Under the pieces are notes generated by a model that was not told the origin of the DNA, ran no database searches, and was given only the letters and a program-made list of their open reading frames with translations. A program made the translations under genes and the position numbers. Shown piece after piece: positions 16,967-26,440 of a DNA stretch of 64,000 bases; position 1 is the first letter of the stretch; every line of letters starts with the position of its first letter. The stretch comes from Chromohalobacter marismortui. GTDB taxonomy: Bacteria > Pseudomonadota > Gammaproteobacteria > Pseudomonadales > Halomonadaceae. Where the stretch lies: positions 186,001 through 250,000 of the forward strand of contig NZ_SOBR01000003.1 in NCBI RefSeq assembly GCF_004364315.1. The letters run 5' to 3'.

Positions 16967-17839
16967 TCAGCGCGATAATTCGTACACGGTCTGGCCACGT
17001 AGCTTGAAGCGCTGCGTCAGGTAGGAAAAATTTTCCGAATGGCCGGTAAACAAAAGGCCATTGGGTTTCAACAAGGGCGCGAAACGCTCGAGGATGCGCG
17101 CCTGGGTTTCCTTGTCGAAGTAAATCATGATGTTACGGCAGAAAATGGCATCGAAGGGTCCCTTGGCCGCCCACCCCGACGCCGTCAGATTGAGCGGCTG
17201 GAAATCGACCATGGCCGCCAGCTCGGGGCGTACTTTGGCCATGCCAGCGCGAGCGCCGCTGCCACGCAGGAAGAATCGCCGACGGTATTCCTCGGAGACT
17301 TTTTCCAGCTGATCTACTGAGTAAATGCCCTGACGCGCCTTGTTCAAGGCATCGGTATCGATGTCGGTGGCCAAGACTTCGGCCTGCTGCGCACGACTCC
17401 CCAGAGCCTCGCTGAGCGTGATGGCGATCGAGTAGGGCTCCTCGCCCGTCGAGGCCGCCGCACACCAGATACGCACCGGAGACGTCGCCTGCTTGACGTG
17501 CGCCGCGAGCAGCGGGAAATGGTGTGCTTCTCGGAAAAACGAGGTCAGGTTCGTCGTCAGGGCGTTGGTGAACGCTTCCCACTCGGAGGAGTCAGGCCGC
17601 TGATCCAACCGGTCCAGATACTCAGCGAAACGACGCATCCCGTGTAGCCTTAGCCGTTTGGCCAAGCGGCTATAGGCCATCTCACGCTTGTGCGACGCCA
17701 GCACGATGCCGGCGCGCTGATAAATGAGCGTGCGTATCTTGTCGAAATCCGCCTCCGTGAATTCGAGATCACGGTCGGCGGTTCCGAACAGGCCAGGATG
17801 TTCCTCCTGCGGCGCAGGAAACTGACGAAAATCGCTCAA
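16967..17839 (-). CDS. cheR: Chemotaxis protein methyltransferase CheR
   Basis: About 290 residues from a TTG at 17839. A GTG at 17851 gives a longer frame, but the TTG is preceded by GGGAG at 5 bp and forms a TTGA 4-bp overlap with the stop of the upstream receptor gene, so it is the better start. The N-terminal helical domain ([17 protein letters not shown]...) is followed by the SAM-binding Rossmann fold ([21 protein letters not shown], with the GEEPYS motif; [23 protein letters not shown]). It methylates receptor glutamates using S-adenosylmethionine. The W-E-x-F tails of both receptors here would be its tethering sites. Confidence 0.95.
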   Translation of the reverse strand: MSDFRQFPAPQEEHPGLFGTADRDLEFTEADFDKIRTLIYQRAGIVLASHKREMAYSRLAKRLRLHGMRRFAEYLDRLDQRPDSSEWEAFTNALTTNLTSFFREAHHFPLLAAHVKQATSPVRIWCAAASTGEEPYSIAITLSEALGSRAQQAEVLATDIDTDALNKARQGIYSVDQLEKVSEEYRRRFFLRGSGARAGMAKVRPELAAMVDFQPLNLTASGWAAKGPFDAIFCRNIMIYFDKETQARILERFAPLLKPNGLLFTGHSENFSYLTQRFKLRGQTVYELSR

Positions 17840-20058
17840 AAGGACTCCCACTCCTCTTCATGTGATGCCTGGTGAGCGCCTGCCTCCTGCGATTGCTGAC
17901 GCCGGGACACCAGTGAGGTTTCCTGACGCTGTGCGGAATCGGAAGAAGACGTCGCTTTACCCTCTCCGCCATCACGCGAGACGGCCTGCGGCTTGGCAAG
18001 ACTCGCCGAGCTCTTGTTACGTCTCACCGTCTCGACCCCGTTACCCGCCAGGCGGAAGACGGCCACCGAGCGTGACAGATCCTGCACACTGGACTCGAGC
18101 TGTGCGGCGACCGAGGCCGTCTGCTGTACACGATGCGCGTTTTGCTGGGTGACATCGTCCATCTGGGTGATGGCCTGATTGATCTGCTCGATGCCACTGC
18201 TCTGCTCATCGGAGGCAGCCGTGATCTCGTTCATGATGTCGTTGACACGCGTCACCGAATTGACGACCTCCTCAATGCTTCCTTCGGCCTTGCGTACCAG
18301 GTCGGTACCGCCTTCGACCTCCTTCGTGGAGTTGTCGATCAACTCGCGAATTTCCTTCGACGCCTGGGCACTGCGACTCGCCAGGTTACGCACCTCGCCG
18401 GCGACGACGGCAAAACCACGCCCTTGCTCACCAGCACGGGCCGCTTCGACGGAGGCATTCAACGCCAGAATATTGGTCTGAAACGCAATCGAGTCGATCA
18501 TGCCGACGATGTCGGCCACCTGATGGGAGCTATCGCGGATACGCCCCATGGTGCTGACCACCTGGCCCATGACCTCGCCACTCTGACGCACCGTCTCGCT
18601 CGCCGTGCTCGAGAGCTGACTTGCCTGGCGCGCATTGTCGGCATTCTGCTTCACGGTGGCGGTCATCTCTTCCATGCTGGACGCTGTCTGGGCAAGCGAT
18701 GCGGCTTGCTGTTCGGTCCGCGAGGAAAGGTCTTCGTTGCCTTCGGCAATGTTGCGCGTCGCGGGTGACACCACGCCCACATTATCGTTGACCTCCTTGA
18801 CGATATTGCCAAGGCTGCGGCGCATGGTGTCCAGGGCACGGGTGAGGCGCCCGATTTCGTCTTGCTTGCCGCCCTTGAGGCTGGCGCCAAGATTACCGGC
18901 CGCGATCTGCAGTGAGAAATCCAGGGCCTCGCGCACGGGACGCAGGGTCGAACGCACCGTGATGATCCCCAACACCACCAACACGATCAGCCCAACGATG
19001 AACACGCCCGCTTGCCATAGCAACATCTCTTGCTGCGTATCGGCCGCTTCAGTCGCCATGGACAAGGCCGCCTGGCGTTTTTCATCGATCAGGGCATTGA
19101 GCTGCTCGCTGACCTGATCGCTTTTACCTTCGAGAACATCGTTGTAGGCCACATAGGCCTCGTAGAAATCGCCCGCATTGAGCGTATCCAGCACGATCTG
19201 CATACCATCGTTGAGATAGCGTTGCACGGACGCATCAAACGCCTTCGCCGCCTCGGTATGATTGGCGGGGCGATCCTGATAATAAGCACGCCATGTGTCG
19301 CGCAACGTCGCCATCAACGACTCGGCTTTCTGGGTCACTACCTTCATGTCACCGGACATGGGGTTGCTGACCGGCTTGTCGACCAGGTCACGCCCCTGGG
19401 ACATCAATTGGCCGACCTGCTGCAAGCGCGCCACGTCTTGCAGCCCTCTCTGGGACAAGTCTTGCAGCTTGTCGCCTGCACCTCGCAAACTCACCATCGA
19501 CAGTGCACTGCTGACCGCCAGCATCAACACGGCGACCACGACCATGCTCACCAGTCGCCCTTTGAAGGTATTGATCTTGACGCGCTTGAGACGTGCCAGA
19601 ACACCAGTATGCCGGATCTCGCCACGTGCGAGCTTTACCCCGCGGCGCTTGCCGGCCGACATGGCCGCATAGGTCCGCTCCGCATCAGCACGCGCCTTGG
19701 CGGAAGGCTTCACGCGCACCGAGGTATAGCCGACGATCTCGCCGCCCTCGAAGATCGGCGTCACGGTGGCGTGTACCCAGTAGAAGTCACCGTTCTTGCA
19801 ACGGTTCTTGATCACCCCGCTCCAGATCTCTCCTTTCTTCAGCGTGACCCAAAGATTTTCGAACGCCGCCGGCGGCATGTCCGGATGACGTACGAGGTTG
19901 TGTGGCGCCCCCACGAGCTCTTCATAGCTAAAGCCGCTGATCTCGACGAAAGCCGGATTCGCGTAGGTGACGACCCCTTTCAAATCGGTGCGGGACAACA
20001 GGTAATCTTCATCCGATAGCTCATGCTCGCGCTGAGTAACGGGCTGGTTATTGCGCAT
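17836..20058 (-). CDS. PAS-containing methyl-accepting chemotaxis protein (Aer-like)
   Basis: 740 residues. The N-terminal cytoplasmic PAS domain (~15-115) resembles the Aer type ([26 protein letters not shown] opening; [33 protein letters not shown]), which in Aer binds FAD for redox sensing. Unlike Aer, two membrane helices (~170-192 and ~345-368) enclose a ~150-residue periplasmic region, so it could sense both inside and outside. HAMP (~370-425) and the conserved signalling hairpin follow. The C-terminus ends EEWESF, a CheR/CheB tether-like pentapeptide. It lies between cheW and cheR in the chemotaxis operon. FAD binding is not shown by sequence alone. Confidence 0.93.
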   Translation of the reverse strand: MRNNQPVTQREHELSDEDYLLSRTDLKGVVTYANPAFVEISGFSYEELVGAPHNLVRHPDMPPAAFENLWVTLKKGEIWSGVIKNRCKNGDFYWVHATVTPIFEGGEIVGYTSVRVKPSAKARADAERTYAAMSAGKRRGVKLARGEIRHTGVLARLKRVKINTFKGRLVSMVVVAVLMLAVSSALSMVSLRGAGDKLQDLSQRGLQDVARLQQVGQLMSQGRDLVDKPVSNPMSGDMKVVTQKAESLMATLRDTWRAYYQDRPANHTEAAKAFDASVQRYLNDGMQIVLDTLNAGDFYEAYVAYNDVLEGKSDQVSEQLNALIDEKRQAALSMATEAADTQQEMLLWQAGVFIVGLIVLVVLGIITVRSTLRPVREALDFSLQIAAGNLGASLKGGKQDEIGRLTRALDTMRRSLGNIVKEVNDNVGVVSPATRNIAEGNEDLSSRTEQQAASLAQTASSMEEMTATVKQNADNARQASQLSSTASETVRQSGEVMGQVVSTMGRIRDSSHQVADIVGMIDSIAFQTNILALNASVEAARAGEQGRGFAVVAGEVRNLASRSAQASKEIRELIDNSTKEVEGGTDLVRKAEGSIEEVVNSVTRVNDIMNEITAASDEQSSGIEQINQAITQMDDVTQQNAHRVQQTASVAAQLESSVQDLSRSVAVFRLAGNGVETVRRNKSSASLAKPQAVSRDGGEGKATSSSDSAQRQETSLVSRRQQSQEAGAHQASHEEEWESF

Positions 20059-20127
20059 GATACGGTTCCCTGGTGTTCGTTTTTATTGGTTGGCGTTGGC
20101 GTTTTCTCGTGACGACACGCGACGGCT

Positions 20128-20622
20128 CTATTGTGCTTGTTGCTCGACCAATGCCATTTCCTCGCTGGTGAGCAGTTTCTCGATATCGACGATGACCAGC
20201 ATGCGGTCCTCGAGACTGCCCAGGCCGCTGAGATAATCGGCAGACAGCGTCTCACCGAACTCCGGCGCGGGCTTGATCTGGTCCGACGACAGCGTCATGA
20301 CGTCGGACACCCCATCGACCACGATGCCCACGACGCGGTCGGCGACGTTGACCACGATCACCACGGTTTGACCTTCGTACTCGACCTTGTCGAGATGGAA
20401 CTTGATGCGCAGATCGACGATCGGCACGATCACGCCACGCAAATTGGTCACGCCCTTGATGAAATCAGGCGCATTGGCGATACGGGTAACGTTTTCGTAG
20501 CCACGGATTTCCTGGACTTTCAGGATATCGACGGCGTATTCCTCGCTGCCCAGCGAGAACACCAGGTATTCCTGGCTTTGCGTATCGATGGCCGCTTCGG
20601 CGGCCTGGGTCATATCGCTCAT
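20128..20622 (-). CDS. cheW: Chemotaxis coupling protein CheW
   Basis: 164-residue CheW-fold adaptor linking receptors to CheA. Typical strands are present: [22 protein letters not shown] near the start, then [16 protein letters not shown] (the conserved N-L-R-G-x-I-x-P-I-x-D-L-R motif, ~residues 57-75), and [11 protein letters not shown]. Its ATG overlaps the cheA stop by 4 bp, so the two are coupled. Length and motifs match E. coli CheW (167 aa). Confidence 0.97.
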   Translation of the reverse strand: MSDMTQAAEAAIDTQSQEYLVFSLGSEEYAVDILKVQEIRGYENVTRIANAPDFIKGVTNLRGVIVPIVDLRIKFHLDKVEYEGQTVVIVVNVADRVVGIVVDGVSDVMTLSSDQIKPAPEFGETLSADYLSGLGSLEDRMLVIVDIEKLLTSEEMALVEQQAQ

Positions 20623-22796
20623 GAGACTACGTCCTCCTGGCGTGATGCAGTTAGTTCGGCGTGTTTGGGGGCATTGGCACGCTGACGATGCAAGCGGTTG
20701 ATATCGGCGACGTCGAGAATCAGCGCCACGCTGCCGTCCCCGAGGATCGTCGCGGCCGAAATGGCCGGCACCTTGCGATAATTGGTTTCGAGATTCTTGA
20801 CCACCACTTGTTGCTGACCGACGAGATCATCGACCAACAAGGCATAGCGTCGCCCTTCGGCCTGCAGGATGACCGCGATACATTGGGTCGGATCCTGCTC
20901 GGCGCCCTCGATGTTCAGGATGTCGTACAAGGCGATCAGCGGCAGGTACTCGTCACGCACCTTGAGCAGCTTGTCGTTGCCCGCCATCGAGTAGATGTCA
21001 TCGTTGCTGGGCTGCAATGATTCGAGCACCGCCGAGAGTGGCAGGATGAAGATTTCCGGCCCACTCTTGATCGACATGCCATCGAGAATGGCCAGGGTCA
21101 GCGGCAATACCACGCGGGTCGTGGTGCCTTTCCCGGGCCAGGACTGGATTTCGACGTGCCCCCCCATGGCCTGGATGTTGCGCTTGACGACGTCCATGCC
21201 CACGCCGCGCCCGGAAACATCGCTGACTTGATCCGCGGTCGAGAATCCCGCCGCGAAAATCAGCTGCCAGACCTCGTCGTCGCTCATGCTGTCGGAAACG
21301 GTCAGCCCATTATGAGCGGCCTTGGCGAGAATCTTCTCGCGATTGAGTCCGCCACCATCGTCCTTCACTTCGATGAGAATGTTGCCGCCCTGATGCTGGG
21401 CGGAAAGCGTCAACTGCCCGGTGCGCGGCTTGCCCGCCGCCTCGCGTTCATCAGGCATCTCGATGCCGTGATCGAGGCTATTGCGCACCAGGTGCGTCAA
21501 AGGATCGATGATGCGCTCGGTCAGGCTCTTGTCGAGCTCGGTGGACTGCCCCTCGGTGACCAGCTCGATGTCCTTGCCCAGCTTGCCGGTGAGATCGCGA
21601 ACCAAGCGTGGAAAGCGGCTGAAGACGTAATCCATCGGCACCATGCGGATCGACATCACCGACTCTTGCAGATCACGCGCATTGCGCTGCAACAGATTCA
21701 TGCCATTGACCAACGGGCCATGGGCGGCCACATCGAGCTCACTGGCGGTTTGATCGAGCATGGACTGGGTAATGATCAGCTCGCCGACGAGGTTGATGAT
21801 CTGATCGACCTTTTCCACCGGCACGCGAATCGTTGCCGACTCTCCCCCGGTTTTTTTCTTGGCACCACCGCCCTTGCCACCCGGGGCCGCATTCGCCGGC
21901 TTGTCACCGGTCGCGGCCCGGGCCGGTGCTTTTTCTTCTGCGGGAGCCTCCGCCCGCTCGGCAGCGGCCGGCGCCTCGGACACAGGCGCGTCGTCCTGAG
22001 ACACGGCGGACGCCGAGGTCGTCTCTGGCGCCCCTTGTGTCGGCTCGGCCGGCGCCGCAATCGCGGCGACACTCAATTGCTCGGGCTCGACGATGAAACA
22101 CATCACGGCTTCGATATCGTCACGGCTGGTGGCGCTTTCGAGCACCACTTCATAGCGAGCCGCATCACCGTGCTGCTCTGTCACCGTGCCCAGGTTCCCC
22201 AGCTCTTCGACGAGGAGTTCGCGATCCTTATCGGACACATTCAAGAGCACGACACGTAGCCAGCCACTGTCGGCGGACGGCGCCGCTTCCTGAGGGGCAG
22301 CTGCCGCCTCCTGTTCTACCGCCTCCTCGACGGCCGAACGTTCAGCCTTCTCGGTCACGTGTTCGGGAGACGCGATCTCGGCATCCGGTTCGCTCCCCAC
22401 GCCACGCCCCAGCTCCTCCAGCGCCAACTGCTTCAGCGTCTGGCAAATGCGGGCAAAGGCTTCCGGGTCCGGCTCGTCGCCATTGCGGTAAGCATTAAGC
22501 TGGTCGTGAAGCATATCCTTGGTTTCCAGAAAGAGATCGACAATGTCCGTGCGCAAGGTGAGTTCGCCCTGCCGAGCGTAATCCAGCAGGTTTTCGAGCA
22601 TGTGCGTGGTTTCCTGCAGCACGCTGAACCCGAACGTGCCCGCACCTCCCTTGATCGAGTGTGCGGCACGAAAAATGGCATTGAGTTGCTCCGGGTCCGG
22701 CTCGTCGAGATCCAGCTCGAGCAGATGCCGTTCCATGTCGCCCAGTAGCTCTTCGGCCTCTTCGAAAAAGGTCTCGTAGAATTCAGTTATATCCAT
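20619..22796 (-). CDS. cheA: Chemotaxis histidine kinase CheA
   Basis: 725 residues. P1 phosphotransfer domain at ~1-110 with phospho-His in [14 protein letters not shown] (~residue 46). An Ala/Glu/Pro-rich low-complexity linker surrounds a P2-like CheY/CheB-binding domain (~175-245, [20 protein letters not shown]) and continues to ~310. P3 dimerisation starts at [23 protein letters not shown]; the P4 ATPase shows N-box ([18 protein letters not shown]), G1 ([15 protein letters not shown]) and G2 ([15 protein letters not shown]); the P5 CheW-like domain closes the protein. All catalytic boxes are intact. Kinase activity sends phosphate to CheY and CheB. Confidence 0.98.
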   Translation of the reverse strand: MDITEFYETFFEEAEELLGDMERHLLELDLDEPDPEQLNAIFRAAHSIKGGAGTFGFSVLQETTHMLENLLDYARQGELTLRTDIVDLFLETKDMLHDQLNAYRNGDEPDPEAFARICQTLKQLALEELGRGVGSEPDAEIASPEHVTEKAERSAVEEAVEQEAAAAPQEAAPSADSGWLRVVLLNVSDKDRELLVEELGNLGTVTEQHGDAARYEVVLESATSRDDIEAVMCFIVEPEQLSVAAIAAPAEPTQGAPETTSASAVSQDDAPVSEAPAAAERAEAPAEEKAPARAATGDKPANAAPGGKGGGAKKKTGGESATIRVPVEKVDQIINLVGELIITQSMLDQTASELDVAAHGPLVNGMNLLQRNARDLQESVMSIRMVPMDYVFSRFPRLVRDLTGKLGKDIELVTEGQSTELDKSLTERIIDPLTHLVRNSLDHGIEMPDEREAAGKPRTGQLTLSAQHQGGNILIEVKDDGGGLNREKILAKAAHNGLTVSDSMSDDEVWQLIFAAGFSTADQVSDVSGRGVGMDVVKRNIQAMGGHVEIQSWPGKGTTTRVVLPLTLAILDGMSIKSGPEIFILPLSAVLESLQPSNDDIYSMAGNDKLLKVRDEYLPLIALYDILNIEGAEQDPTQCIAVILQAEGRRYALLVDDLVGQQQVVVKNLETNYRKVPAISAATILGDGSVALILDVADINRLHRQRANAPKHAELTASRQEDVVS

Positions 22797-22820
22797 GCTC
22801 GTTCCACGTGATCGTGATCG

Positions 22821-23819
22821 TTAGGGCGATGGCTGATCTTGCCCTTCACCGCCACCGGTGGTGCGTTCATAAACTTGAGGAAGCGCATTGCGCATTATCG
22901 AGTTGCCGCCCTGCGTCGGCGACAAGCTTGGCGTGCGCGGCGCGTCGTCCATGCTGTCAAGCATTGCTTCGGGACTCGCCGCCCCAACCTCGCCACGGTT
23001 GCGTATTTGCTCGGCAGCCTTCTCCGACAACACGACGATGCTGATGCGTCGATTGACGGCGTCACTGGGCTTGGTGCCTTCGAGATTGACGCGCGATCCC
23101 ATGCCGGCAACCCGCAGCAGCTTGTCGGCGTCGAGCCCCGCCGCCACTAAAGCGCGCCGCGAGGCGTTGGCACGGTCCGCCGACAACTCCCAATTGCTGT
23201 AGCCTTCTTCGCCCCCTGCGTAGCGCAAGTTATCCGTATGGCCGGTCAGACTGATCGCATTGGGGACGCTATTGAGCTCAGGCGCCAACGCTTGCAGCAG
23301 GTCGCGCATATAGGGAGCAAGCCGTGTACTGCCCAGTTCGAACATGGGACGCTTGTCGGTATCGACCAGCTGTATGCGCAGCCCTTCAGGAATGAAGCCA
23401 GTGCGCAGCTGCGAACTCATCCTGCGCAGATTCGGATCTTCACGAACCTGGCGCTCCAGGCGTTCGCGAAGCAACCTCAAACGACGCATTTCGTCGCTGG
23501 GCCGCGAGTGCTGGCGCACATCCAGGCGCCGTTCCTCGCCTTCCGAAAAAGTCGGATCCGCCCCACCGCCAGGGATAGCGCTGGTGCTTGCCGTCGATTT
23601 GTCGCCCCCCGCCAGTGCCACAGCCAGCGGGGTGCGAAAATACTCGGCGATATGACTGAGTTCGTTCTTAGGCACCATCGACAGGATCCAAAGCACCAGA
23701 AAAAGCGCCATCAAGGCCGTCATGAAGTCGGCGTAGGCAATCTTCCAATTCCCACCGTGGTGTCCCTTGCTGACGACCTTCTTGCGCTTGACGATGATCG
23801 GACGGCGTTCGCTGCTCAT
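22821..23819 (-). CDS. motB: Flagellar stator protein MotB
   Basis: 332 residues. A short basic cytoplasmic N-terminus leads to one membrane helix with the proton-binding Asp (YADFMTALMALFLVLWIL, Asp ~residue 32), a plug/linker (~55-140), and an OmpA-like peptidoglycan-binding domain (~165-280; ISLTGHTDN, SADRANASRRALVAAG, NRRISIVVL). It anchors the stator to the cell wall and completes the ion channel with MotA. The C-terminal ~50 residues are Pro/Gly/Thr-rich and probably disordered. Proton versus sodium use cannot be decided from sequence by eye, a fair question in a halophile. Confidence 0.97.
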   Translation of the reverse strand: MSSERRPIIVKRKKVVSKGHHGGNWKIAYADFMTALMALFLVLWILSMVPKNELSHIAEYFRTPLAVALAGGDKSTASTSAIPGGGADPTFSEGEERRLDVRQHSRPSDEMRRLRLLRERLERQVREDPNLRRMSSQLRTGFIPEGLRIQLVDTDKRPMFELGSTRLAPYMRDLLQALAPELNSVPNAISLTGHTDNLRYAGGEEGYSNWELSADRANASRRALVAAGLDADKLLRVAGMGSRVNLEGTKPSDAVNRRISIVVLSEKAAEQIRNRGEVGAASPEAMLDSMDDAPRTPSLSPTQGGNSIMRNALPQVYERTTGGGEGQDQPSP

Positions 23820-23821
23820 GC

Positions 23822-24703
23822 TTAGCCCGTCCCCGTGCCACGCGTCGCACTGCCTTCCGAGCGAACATGATCTTCAAGCTCGGTAAACGAAGGACGTTCG
23901 GCGATGAACAACGCCTTGCGCCCGAACTCCACTGCCAATTGCGGCGCCATGCCGTTGAGACTTGCCATGAGCGTCACGCGGATGCACTGCAACATCTTGA
24001 TCGCCTCGGTGACCTGAAGCTGGAGGCGCTGGGAAACGGGAATCACGAACCCGTAGGCCAGCAATATCCCCAAAAAGGTCCCCACCAGCGCCTGCGCGAT
24101 CATCTGCCCCATGGCGGCAGCCCCCTGGTCCGCCGCCCCCAAGGCGTGAACGACGCCCATCACGGCCGCCACGATGCCGAACGCCGGCAAACCGTCGCCG
24201 ACGCTATGCAAAGAGTGTACGGGTATTTCCGCCTCATGCTGGAAGGTATCGATCTCATGCTCCATGAGCGTATCGATCTCGAAGGGATCCATGTTGCCAC
24301 TGACCATCAAACGCAAATAGTCAGTGATGAATGCCATGATCAAGGGGTCGTTGGAGATCTTCGGGTAGTCGGAGAAGATCGCACTATCCTCGGGGGAGTC
24401 GATATCGCGCTCGATGGCCAGCATGCCGTCCCGCCGTGCCTTGGCCAGCAAGCGGTACTGCAATGCCATCAGTTCCATGTACATCGCCTTGTTGTACTTG
24501 TTCGTACGCTTGAGTTTCGAAAACGTACGCAGCGTGGCCTTGATCGCCTTGCCATTGTTGGCCGCAATGAAGGCCCCCACGGCAGCACCGACGATCATGA
24601 GAATTTCGGATGGCTGGAACAGCGCACCGAAGTGGCCTCCAACGAGGGTGTAGCCCCCCGCGATCGATGCGATAACAATCACATAGCCGATTAGAATCAA
24701 CAC
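23822..24703 (-). CDS. motA: Flagellar stator protein MotA
   Basis: 293 residues, four membrane helices: ~2-20 (LILIGYVIVIASIAGGYTL), ~30-50, ~170-192 (FGIVAAVMGVVHALGA) and ~202-225. The long cytoplasmic loop between helices 2 and 3 holds the charged residues that touch FliG (KARRDGMLAIERDIDSPEDS...). Length and layout match E. coli MotA (295 aa). Two bases separate it from motB. A sigma-28-type promoter lies 46-72 bp upstream, so it heads the class III motAB-cheAW transcript. Confidence 0.97.
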   Translation of the reverse strand: MLILIGYVIVIASIAGGYTLVGGHFGALFQPSEILMIVGAAVGAFIAANNGKAIKATLRTFSKLKRTNKYNKAMYMELMALQYRLLAKARRDGMLAIERDIDSPEDSAIFSDYPKISNDPLIMAFITDYLRLMVSGNMDPFEIDTLMEHEIDTFQHEAEIPVHSLHSVGDGLPAFGIVAAVMGVVHALGAADQGAAAMGQMIAQALVGTFLGILLAYGFVIPVSQRLQLQVTEAIKMLQCIRVTLMASLNGMAPQLAVEFGRKALFIAERPSFTELEDHVRSEGSATRGTGTG

Positions 24704-24748
24704 AGCAGAACGCTCCTAGCGACATGCATGACTGGCCCGTTGATATCT

Positions 24749-24775
24749 CTATCGGCAGGAAACGACACGCCTTGA
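24749..24775 (-). promoter_or_regulatory. Sigma-28 (FliA) promoter for motAB-cheAW
   Basis: Minus strand TCAA (24772-24775) - 15 bp - GCCGATAG (24749-24756). FliA consensus is TAAA or TCAAG - N15 - GCCGATAA, so spacing is exact and only the last -10 base differs. It lies ~50 bp before the motA ATG. Confidence 0.8.
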
Positions 24776-24778
24776 ATG

Positions 24779-24849
24779 AAAAAACACAGAAATGCGACAC
24801 GCCGGCTCCCGGTGTCGCGCGTCATCCTAGGATCACGACGACACCGGGA
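24779..24849 (-). terminator. Overlapping alternative hairpins between flhC and motA
   Basis: On the minus transcript, an 11-bp perfect inverted repeat (24839-24849 with 24807-24817) forms first, 10 bp past the flhC stop, and encloses a 10-bp palindrome ATCCTAGGAT (24824-24833). Its 3' arm overlaps a second pairing, GCGACAC (24812-24818) with GTGTCGC (24794-24800), which is followed by ATTTCTGTGTTTTTTC. The two pairings exclude each other, the layout of a terminator with competitor, or simply the end of the flhDC transcript. Confidence 0.5.
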
Positions 24850-24858
24850 TCGCCTCGC

Positions 24859-25470
24859 TCATCTAGCGACGAGGCGACGTGCGGTCATGACGTCCGGCTC
24901 AGGTGTCGACGCAGGCTGGCGAGGCGGCGTGGTCACGCGATCCTCGGTCTGGCGTTTCTTGCGCGTCTTGCCGGCACGCGATGGCGGCTGGCAGATACCG
25001 CATACGAAGTCGTGATCGGGACTGTGCGCGTGGGCCACGAACCGTCCACCACAACTCGTACAGGCAGAGAGTTGCATCATGCCGCTTTCGAAGAAGCGAA
25101 TCAGCGTCCAGGCGCGCGTCAGCCCCAACACCGGCTCGCTCTCATCGAGACTCACCTGCTCCAGGTAGAGCCTGAAGGCTTTGACGAAAGCCGACATCCG
25201 CTCGCAGTCTCGCGCGTCGAGCAGATTTGCATAAATGTTGTAAAACAACGAGGAGTGGATGTTCGGCATCCAGGTGATGAACCAATCGGTCGAAAACGGC
25301 AACATGCCCTTGGGAGGTGACATGCCACGCACCTCCTTGTACAGCTTGATCAAACGCCCACGACTCAAATCCGTCTCGGTCTCGAGTACCTGTAGACGCG
25401 CCCCGAGATCGATCAATTCGATGGCGAGCTGCACCTGCAGCATTTCGCCCACTAGACTTTTGTCACTCAC
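24859..25470 (-). CDS. flhC: Flagellar master regulator subunit FlhC
   Basis: 203 residues from a GTG at 25470, chosen because GAGGAG lies 7 bp upstream and the protein then starts [12 protein letters not shown] like E. coli FlhC (MSEKSIVQEA). The family core [25 protein letters not shown] and [11 protein letters not shown] are near-identical to E. coli (fragments). A C-terminal Cys4 zinc site is visible: CTSCGG ... CGICQ (~residues 135-160). FlhD4C2 activates class II flagellar promoters. It follows flhD by 11 bp. The tail after the zinc site is basic ([11 protein letters not shown]), possibly aiding DNA contact. Confidence 0.96.
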   Translation of the reverse strand: MSDKSLVGEMLQVQLAIELIDLGARLQVLETETDLSRGRLIKLYKEVRGMSPPKGMLPFSTDWFITWMPNIHSSLFYNIYANLLDARDCERMSAFVKAFRLYLEQVSLDESEPVLGLTRAWTLIRFFESGMMQLSACTSCGGRFVAHAHSPDHDFVCGICQPPSRAGKTRKKRQTEDRVTTPPRQPASTPEPDVMTARRLVAR

Positions 25471-25481
25471 GACGACACTCC

Positions 25482-25811
25482 TCAATTCGAAGAGACGGAC
25501 GAGCACTCGTGGTGTGCGCTCGCCATCAACAGGGCAGCATGCGTCTGCCCCAGCCCCTGCTCCCGCTGATTGTGCGTCAGCTTGTAAAGTTGCCCCGGCT
25601 CCTCATAACAGAGCCGGCAGAGCAGTTGATTCGTTCGCGCGAGTTGTGTCAGTTGCTTGATCGACAAGGACGAGATCAAGTCCGCCATTTCGTCGTCCAT
25701 CTTGAGACGAAAGAGGGCGGTGGTACGATCTTCGCTGATCATGCGCTGCGCAAGCAGCAGGTAGGACAGATTGATATCTTGGATATCATCCAGAAGGCTA
25801 TCGGTTTCCAT
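25482..25811 (-). CDS. flhD: Flagellar master regulator subunit FlhD
   Basis: 109 residues, helical, matching Flh[18 protein letters not shown] near the N-terminus corresponds to the E. coli [16 protein letters not shown] dimer region, and [10 protein letters not shown] to its C-terminal helix-turn-helix. With FlhC it forms the heterohexameric activator at the top of the flagellar cascade. ATG at 25811 is the natural start. It is preceded by a ~300-bp AT-rich gene-free stretch that should carry the flhDC promoter and its regulatory inputs. Confidence 0.96.
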   Translation of the reverse strand: METDSLLDDIQDINLSYLLLAQRMISEDRTTALFRLKMDDEMADLISSLSIKQLTQLARTNQLLCRLCYEEPGQLYKLTHNQREQGLGQTHAALLMASAHHECSSVSSN

Positions 25812-26110
25812 ATTATTCCCTGCGTACGACGTTATTTTGGCGAAGGAGGCTTCTACGGCCCCTCTCCGGAGAGTCTTTTTTGCTTTTTACTGCTGACTCG
25901 ATTCTTACCGTCGCATTATTTTGAGACGTTTTTATGAAAAAATTCAACATCTCTCACATGGAAACCAACAATTCATTACAAAAAAAGCATGAGTATTCTC
26001 ATCCTTGCGTACGATATCGCCCACCCCCGGTGACGCCACAACACGCCAAAGGCAAGCCATGACGGTACGTCAACGCTTGCCATAGCAGGCTCAACATTCG
26101 CAAGCTATAT
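25812..26110 (-). promoter_or_regulatory. AT-rich flhDC upstream region
   Basis: Gene-free 300 bp, clearly richer in A and T than its surroundings (A/T runs around 25874-25890, 25913-25945, 25970-25990). By position it is the regulatory region of flhDC. A plus-oriented CTCTCCGGAGAG palindrome followed by TCTTTTTT (25862-25881) could end antisense transcripts. I could not pick a confident sigma-70 promoter or CRP site by eye. Confidence 0.4.
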
Positions 26111-26138
26111 AAAAAGGGCGCGACAATAAGCCGCACCC
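26111..26138 (-). terminator. Rho-independent terminator of the fliD-fhlB operon
   Basis: Minus strand GGGTGCGGC - TTATT - GTCGCGCCC - TTTTTATA: a 9-bp stem with two G-U pairs and a T tract, 14 bp past the fhlB stop. Confidence 0.8.
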
Positions 26139-26152
26139 CTTCGTCGTACCTA

Positions 26153-26440
26153 TCATTCAGCGCGTGTAGCCGCCTCTTCACGCTCCAGGTCATAGAGCCA
26201 GGCCAGCAGCTCAGCTATGACTTGATATAGCATGGGGGGAATCTGGGCATCGAGGTCGACCTGCATCAAAAGCGCCACCAATTCGGGCGCATCATGCACG
26301 AAAATGCCATCACTCTTGGCGGTGGAGACGATACGCTCGGCCAGTTCGCCATACCCTTTGGCCACCACCACCGGCGCTGCCGACGGGTCTTGATACGCCA
26401 ACGCAACGGCGCGGCGCCTTTCGTCGGGGGTCTCACTCAT
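26153..26440 (-). CDS. FlhB C-terminal-like protein (FhlB/YlqH family)
   Basis: 95 residues from the ATG at 26440, whose ATGAGTGA overlaps the preceding stop by 8 bp; an in-frame start at 26467 would only add poorly conserved residues. It has the fold pattern of the cytoplasmic domain of FlhB: RRRAVALAYQ, APVVVAKGYGELAERI, GIFVHDAPELVALLMQVDLDAQIPP, YQVIAELLAWLY. It lacks membrane helices and the NPTH autocleavage motif (residues there read AYQDPSAAPVVV). Family members such as B. subtilis YlqH/FhlB can partly stand in for the FlhB C-terminus, and the gene sits next to a FliK-like gene, the usual partner in export switching. Its role here is inference. Confidence 0.85.
   Translation of the reverse strand: MSETPDERRRAVALAYQDPSAAPVVVAKGYGELAERIVSTAKSDGIFVHDAPELVALLMQVDLDAQIPPMLYQVIAELLAWLYDLEREEAATRAE

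Noticed and set aside
25934-26062. 42-codon plus-strand ORF in the AT-rich region upstream of flhD
   Set aside because: No Shine-Dalgarno, no similarity, codon use unlike its neighbours in the second half; the stretch is better explained as a regulatory region.
25999-26193. 64-codon minus-strand frame overlapping the end of fhlB and its terminator
   Set aside because: It runs through a good rho-independent terminator and has no ribosome-binding site.
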